Below the pieces are notes generated by a model. That model did no database searches and was not told the origin of the DNA. It worked only from the letters and a program-made list of their open reading frames with translations. A stretch of 9,753 nucleotides of DNA from assembly GCA_031552355.1 (NCBI GenBank), contig JAVBMO010000119.1:1-9753 (forward strand), in the 5' to 3' direction. A program made the position numbers and the translations under genes. Source of the DNA: JAVBMO01 sp031552355. GTDB lineage: Bacteria > Bacteroidota > Bacteroidia > Bacteroidales > P3. Each line of letters starts with the position of its first letter. Position 1 is the stretch's first letter. Positions 6,138-9,753 of the stretch are shown piece after piece.

Positions 6138-7430
6138 ATGACGATGAAATGGAATTTAAAAATAGCGGTTTTGGCATTGGTATTATGTGCTACCGTATTT
6201 GTATCTTGTAAAAAAGACAAAGAAGAAGAAGAACCCGTTACCTACACCGTTACCTTTGATGCCAATGGTGGAAGCCCCAGCCCTGCCGCGCTGAATGTGA
6301 AAGCAGGCGACAAAGCAACCGCGCCACAAACTAATCCCGTCAAAGCAGATTATATATTCTTGTTTTGGTATCAGAACGACACAGCCAAGGCTTATGATTT
6401 CAACACGCCGGTGAATGCCAACATGACCCTGCATGCTCGTTGGCAAGATGCAGCCCAAGCCGAATATTGGCAAGTGAGTTGGGAACTGAATGGCGGCGCA
6501 TGGCCGGCATCGGGCGATAATCATGCTACACAAGTAGTGAAAGGCGGAACGTTGGCTGAACCTGTTGCACCTACAAAGACAGGCAATACTTTTGAGGGTT
6601 GGTACAAGGAAGCGGCTTTCACCAATAAAATAAATTTCCCCTATAGTGCGACGAGCGACTTTAAACTTTATGCCAAGTGGACAACAAGTGGTGGTAACGA
6701 AAAAACAGGCTTTTACATAGGCGATACACGTTACGAATACTTTGGTGATGCTTTTAGGGAAGTGCAAGGTACAACTGCTGTTATTACCGTTTATAGTAGC
6801 AGTGACTATATATCAAGTTGTTTTCTTTCTGAAAACACTCATATAACTATAGAGGGTGTAGGTTCCGGTGAACGAATTTTTAAAATTGGAAGTGGAAGTA
6901 ACTTTTTTGAAATAAGAGAAGGCGCTTCTCTTACGCTTAAAAATATAACTCTTGACGCGGACGAAAAAAATAAGTCTTCTTTAATCGAAATTGAAAGCGG
7001 AGGAACCTTTATTATGCTTGAAGGTACAAAAATCAAAGGCAATAGGTATAATGATGGAAGCGGTGGTGGCGTTTATGTGGACGGTGGAGGAAACTTTATT
7101 ATGAAAGGTGGCATTATTACTGAAAATCACGTACCAAATCTAAGTGGTCAAACGAGAGTGGGAGTGGGAGGCGGTGTTTATGTGAGAGGTACTATGGAAA
7201 TAGGTACTTTCACAATGGAAGGTGGAGAAATTACAGGAAATATTGCCTCTGGTGGCGGTGGCGTTTATTTGAACGGTGGGAACTTTATTATGAAAGGTGG
7301 ACGCATTTATGATAACACGACCCCGACAGGCTCTAAAAGTAATCTTGGCATTAGTGCCGGAACTGCCGTGTATGGAGACGGCACTCCAATCCTTGAGAAA
7401 GATGGCGACATTATAGGAAAAACAAAGTAA
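6138..7430 (+). CDS. Surface lipoprotein: two InlB-B/Flg_new repeats plus glycine-rich beta-helix module
   Basis: The 430-residue protein has its own signal peptide (KIAVLALVLCATVFVSC, Cys24), different from those of its neighbours. From the Cys on it matches them: KKDKEEEE, repeat 1 (36-102) and repeat 2 (110-181). The end of repeat 2 (PYSATSDFKLYAKW) differs and is three residues shorter. Residues 190-430 change to a module with short repeats such as GGGVYVDGGGNFIMKGGIITEN and GGGVYLNGGNFIMKGG, split by loops. This looks like a right-handed parallel beta-helix of the kind in Pmp-like and other adhesin or passenger proteins. Function is unknown; binding or a surface stalk is inferred. The start could also be the ATG at 6144. 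The gene lies 51 bp after its upstream paralog and 25 bp before the next, without a visible terminator, so one operon is likely. Confidence 0.9.
   Translation: MTMKWNLKIAVLALVLCATVFVSCKKDKEEEEPVTYTVTFDANGGSPSPAALNVKAGDKATAPQTNPVKADYIFLFWYQNDTAKAYDFNTPVNANMTLHARWQDAAQAEYWQVSWELNGGAWPASGDNHATQVVKGGTLAEPVAPTKTGNTFEGWYKEAAFTNKINFPYSATSDFKLYAKWTTSGGNEKTGFYIGDTRYEYFGDAFREVQGTTAVITVYSSSDYISSCFLSENTHITIEGVGSGERIFKIGSGSNFFEIREGASLTLKNITLDADEKNKSSLIEIESGGTFIMLEGTKIKGNRYNDGSGGGVYVDGGGNFIMKGGIITENHVPNLSGQTRVGVGGGVYVRGTMEIGTFTMEGGEITGNIASGGGGVYLNGGNFIMKGGRIYDNTTPTGSKSNLGISAGTAVYGDGTPILEKDGDIIGKTK
6207..6680 (+). repeat. Lipoprotein cassette repeat, copy 2
   Basis: This copy matches copies 1 and 3 closely except for the last 60 or so bases, where it is 9 bp shorter than copy 1 and clearly different (TATAGTGCGACGAGCGAC in place of the shared AATGTAAGTAACG stretch). 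Confidence 0.9.
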
Positions 7431-7455
7431 TAACCCTTTTGAAATATATTGCAAT

Positions 7456-8970
7456 ATGAAAAAACATTTCCTACAATTCGCAGCCATTCTACTAACTATT
7501 TGTACAATAACCATCACTTCTTGCAAAAAAGACAAAGAAGAAGAACCCGTCACCTACACCGTTACCTTTGATGCCAATGGTGGAAGCCCCACCCCTACCG
7601 CGCTGAATGTGAAAGCAGGCAACAAAGCAACCGCGCCACAAACTAATCCCGTCAAAGCAGATTATATATTCTTGTATTGGTATCAAAACGACACAGCCAA
7701 AGCGTATGATTTCAACACGACGGTGAATGCCAACATGACCCTGCATGCCCGTTGGCAAGATGCAGCCCAAGCCGAATACTGGCAAGTGAGTTGGGAATTG
7801 AACGGCGGCGCATGGCCGACATCGGGCGATAATCATGCTACACAAGTAGTGAAAGGCGGAACGTTAGCCGAACCTGTTGCACCTACGAAGACAGGCAATA
7901 TTTTTGAGGGTTGGTACAAAGAAGCGGCTTTCGCAAATAAGATTTCGTTCCCTTATAATGTAAGTAACGTAACGGGCAATTTTACGCTTTATGCCAAATG
8001 GACAACAGAGGGGGATATATCAAACCGCGGACAAGGCTTGTATATCGGCAATAGCGCCACACCGATAAATCTTACTTCTGTGGAAGGCGATGATATTGTG
8101 AAAAAATCGTTTAACTACATTTCCAGACAGGGTTCAGCAGCCAACTACACCTTAATCCTCGAAAACGATGTTCAGATGACTTCGCCGTCCGGAAACCCCG
8201 GGGGGATTATTAATGTGGCTTGGTTAAACAAAAAAGACGCAGTATTAACCATTATTGGCAAGGGTGGAATTATAACTATTACAGGACCGGACAACACTAA
8301 TATGTTGAGCATAGGCGATGGAACATTAATACTTGAAGAAAACATTACCCTCAAGGGAAAATGTACCGGAATAAATGTTTTTGCAGGAATAAATCTTGTC
8401 GACAACAATGCAACAGCTATTATGCGTGCCGGCAGCACCATACAGGTACGCGGTTTTAGCTCTGCTATCAGCGTTGGGGGCAAGGGTAATTTCATTATGG
8501 AAGGGGGGCTAATTAGTGGAAATGTTTCGCCAATATATAGTGGTGGCGGCATTAGTATTAGCGGTGGTACATTTACTATGAAAGACGGTGTTATAAAAGA
8601 TAATTATGCCGGTGACGGTGGTGGCGTAGATGTATGGGGTGGCACGTTTATTATGGAAGGCGGATGGATAGGAAGCAATGAAGCCCTCAAAGGTGGGGGG
8701 ACTGCATTGGGAATCAAAATAACATCGGGACAGGGTTATGGTGGCGGTGTACACATTGGTAACAATTCCGGGGCTGAAGTAAAAGGCAAATTTATTATGA
8801 AAGGTGGAACCATTTATGGAAGCAACAGCGCCATAAGTCCAAACAAATCACAAAGCGGTGGCGCCGCTCTTTATTTAAGGGACGGAAGTGCAGAATTTGG
8901 GGATGGAACAAAAATTATTCACACAGCATCGGGTAGCTATAATCAAACATTGGTGGGAAGAAGCGAATAG
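7456..8970 (+). CDS. Surface lipoprotein: two InlB-B/Flg_new repeats plus a second, longer beta-helix module
   Basis: The 504-residue protein has a lipobox ITSC with Cys23, followed by KKDKEEE, one Glu fewer than its paralogs. The two Flg_new/InlB-B repeats are at 34-100 and 108-182. The C-terminal part (about 190-504) first has strand-rich non-repeated sequence. It then has beta-helix-like units: GNFIMEGGLISGN, GGTFTMKDGVIKDN, GGTFIMEGGWIGSN and GKFIMKGGTIYGSN, each with a glycine run such as GGGVDVWGG. The units resemble those of the preceding gene in pattern but not in detail, so the two modules are distant relatives. In the shared part the gene mixes bases typical of each paralog, as if formed by exchange. 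No T9SS tail is present. It ends the group of three; the dispersed repeat and a transporter gene follow. Confidence 0.9.
   Translation: MKKHFLQFAAILLTICTITITSCKKDKEEEPVTYTVTFDANGGSPTPTALNVKAGNKATAPQTNPVKADYIFLYWYQNDTAKAYDFNTTVNANMTLHARWQDAAQAEYWQVSWELNGGAWPTSGDNHATQVVKGGTLAEPVAPTKTGNIFEGWYKEAAFANKISFPYNVSNVTGNFTLYAKWTTEGDISNRGQGLYIGNSATPINLTSVEGDDIVKKSFNYISRQGSAANYTLILENDVQMTSPSGNPGGIINVAWLNKKDAVLTIIGKGGIITITGPDNTNMLSIGDGTLILEENITLKGKCTGINVFAGINLVDNNATAIMRAGSTIQVRGFSSAISVGGKGNFIMEGGLISGNVSPIYSGGGISISGGTFTMKDGVIKDNYAGDGGGVDVWGGTFIMEGGWIGSNEALKGGGTALGIKITSGQGYGGGVHIGNNSGAEVKGKFIMKGGTIYGSNSAISPNKSQSGGAALYLRDGSAEFGDGTKIIHTASGSYNQTLVGRSE
7522..8001 (+). repeat. Lipoprotein cassette repeat, copy 3
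   Basis: This copy shares its last 60 or so bases with copy 1, but has copy 2 bases at several earlier sites. It lacks one GAA codon of the acidic run. Confidence 0.9.
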
Positions 8971-9029
8971 CCATTCTCATCAAATCCTTTATTTCGTTTT
9001 CATGTTCTCTATATTTATAATCCTAAAAT

Positions 9030-9092
9030 AAACCACATAGACACAATATTTACATAGATTTTTCTATGACTTCTATGTGCCTATGTGGTAAT
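9030..9092. repeat. Dispersed CTATGTG-type palindromic repeat, copy D (full element)
   Basis: The left arm ACCACATAGACACA (9032-9045) pairs with TGTGCCTATGTGGT (9076-9089) with one mismatch. Inside, CATAGATTTTTCTATG (9053-9068) makes a small hairpin. It ends 9 bp before the transporter's ATG and may therefore affect its translation, or insulate it from the lipoprotein operon. Confidence 0.75.
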
Positions 9093-9101
9093 ATTAGCTT
9101 T

Positions 9102-9515
9102 ATGTGGAAATATTATGCATTATTATCTGCCTTGTTTGCAGCATTGACAGCCATTTTGGCAAAAGTCGGTATCAAAGGCATTTCGGGAAATGTAGCAACG
9201 GCCATCAGAACCGTTGTGGTACTTTTCTTGGCTTGGGGAATTGTCGTTGTTGGCGGACAACTCAAGGACGTGAAAGAATTGAGCAAAGCCAACTGGATAT
9301 TTTTGGCGCTTTCGGGCTTAGCCACCGGACTTTCCTGGATTTTTTATTTCAAGGCGCTGGAAACGGGCGATATCTCAAAAGTGGCGCCCATAGATAAATT
9401 GAGCATTGTATTTGTCATGATTATCGCATTCGTTTTTCTTGGCGAACCTTTGACCGTCAAAACCATTGTCGGCGGACTGTTGATCCTTTGCGGAACTTTG
9501 TTTTTGTTGTTGTAA
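9102..9515 (+). CDS. Single-domain EamA (DMT-superfamily) transporter
   Basis: The 137-residue protein is one EamA domain with four or five hydrophobic segments: about 3-22 (YYALLSALFAALTAILAKVG), 32-51, 66-85 and 105-137. The conserved run FKALETGDISKVAPIDKLS is followed by FLGEPLT, both hallmarks of the family. Most EamA carriers have two such domains, but stand-alone versions of about 140 residues are common and are thought to dimerise. The substrate is unknown; DMT members move metabolites, amino acids or drugs across the inner membrane. The ATG at 9102 is chosen over an in-frame ATG at 9066 because the latter lies inside repeat D and adds a non-membrane stretch. The protein is complete. 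Nothing links it functionally to the lipoproteins upstream. Confidence 0.9.
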   Translation: MWKYYALLSALFAALTAILAKVGIKGISGNVATAIRTVVVLFLAWGIVVVGGQLKDVKELSKANWIFLALSGLATGLSWIFYFKALETGDISKVAPIDKLSIVFVMIIAFVFLGEPLTVKTIVGGLLILCGTLFLLL

Positions 9516-9753
9516 TAGATATAACCTAGTCTTGCATTTAAAGCTCACAAAATCTGATTTATTGTTTAATTTACCCCCTTTTTCGTTCTGTTTTCCTCTC
9601 TTTATTTTTCTGAAAATATGCACTAAAACTCGTAATTTTGTAAATGAAAAAATGAAAATGTTTTTTGATTTACAAATTGCCAAATTTTCAAATCCTGTCA
9701 AATACGTCTAAAATTCACGAGCCTTGAGAAACCTTTTATCCGAATTAAACGAA
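9516..9753 (+). other. Intergenic right end with a possible promoter at 9633-9640
   Basis: No convincing gene is seen. TAATTTTG at 9633-9640 matches TAnnTTTG, with a weak TTTC-type -33 near 9607-9610. The next useful ATG (9652) opens only 19 codons before TAA, although the same frame continues beyond it with gene-like codons to the window edge. The promoter probably serves a gene that starts past the edge. No clear terminator hairpin follows the transporter gene. Confidence 0.4.

Noticed and set aside
6183..6767. Long minus-strand frame over the cassette of the second lipoprotein, with shorter counterparts at 4509-4859 and 7492-7845
   Set aside because: It is similar in all three copies only because the coding strand is repeated. 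It is rich in Cys, His and Ile, has no domain, and runs through a clear plus-strand gene.
4524..8970. Secretion of the three lipoproteins by the type IX system
   Set aside because: None ends in a sorting domain like that at 4160-4375; lipid anchoring with an acidic export tail explains them better.

Overview
The window looks like chromosomal DNA of an AT-rich member of the Bacteroidetes, probably the order Bacteroidales. Four things point there. One secreted protein ends in a type IX secretion (T9SS) type A sorting domain. Three lipoproteins carry acidic tails after the lipobox cysteine, and one of them has BspA-type leucine-rich repeats. An ATPase of the AAA/DUF4143 family is present, with the wreck of a second one. 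Several promoter-like sites match the Bacteroidetes -7 element TAnnTTTG. The species cannot be told from the sequence.

Left part (1-990): a divergent control region separates the first codons of a leftward gene (1-35, start resembling DJ-1/PfpI proteins) from an HxlR-family regulator (206-568), which overlaps a cupin protein by 4 nt (565-990). The region between is packed with GTAA/TTAC half-sites, so the regulator probably controls itself and both sides. Such gene sets usually respond to electrophiles or oxidants; that is inference here.

ATPase region (991-2747): an intact AAA+/DUF4143 ATPase (1179-2303) lies between two copies of a tandem pair of 32-bp palindromes (1082-1145 and 2314-2377). 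The second copy is followed at once by the frameshifted C-terminal quarter of another DUF4143 ATPase. The arrangement suggests recombination or insertion.

Surface-protein region (2748-8970): a -7 element is followed by about 310 nt of leader containing several hairpins, including a long stem capped by a GAAA tetraloop. Then comes a T9SS-exported protein with about seven short repeats, possibly a beta-propeller (3098-4375). Next are three tandem lipoprotein genes (4524-6086, 6138-7430, 7456-8970), closely spaced and probably one operon. They share an almost identical cassette of lipobox, acidic tail and two InlB-B/Flg_new-type repeats, but carry different C-terminal modules: BspA leucine-rich repeats in the first, and two different glycine-rich beta-helix-like modules in the others. 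This modular family is the most interesting feature of the window.

Right end (8971-9753): a one-domain EamA transporter (9102-9515), then about 240 bp with a possible promoter for a gene beyond the edge. A dispersed element with the core CTATGTGcCTATGTGGT occurs four times, always between genes (about 1004, 2705, 4376 and 9030).
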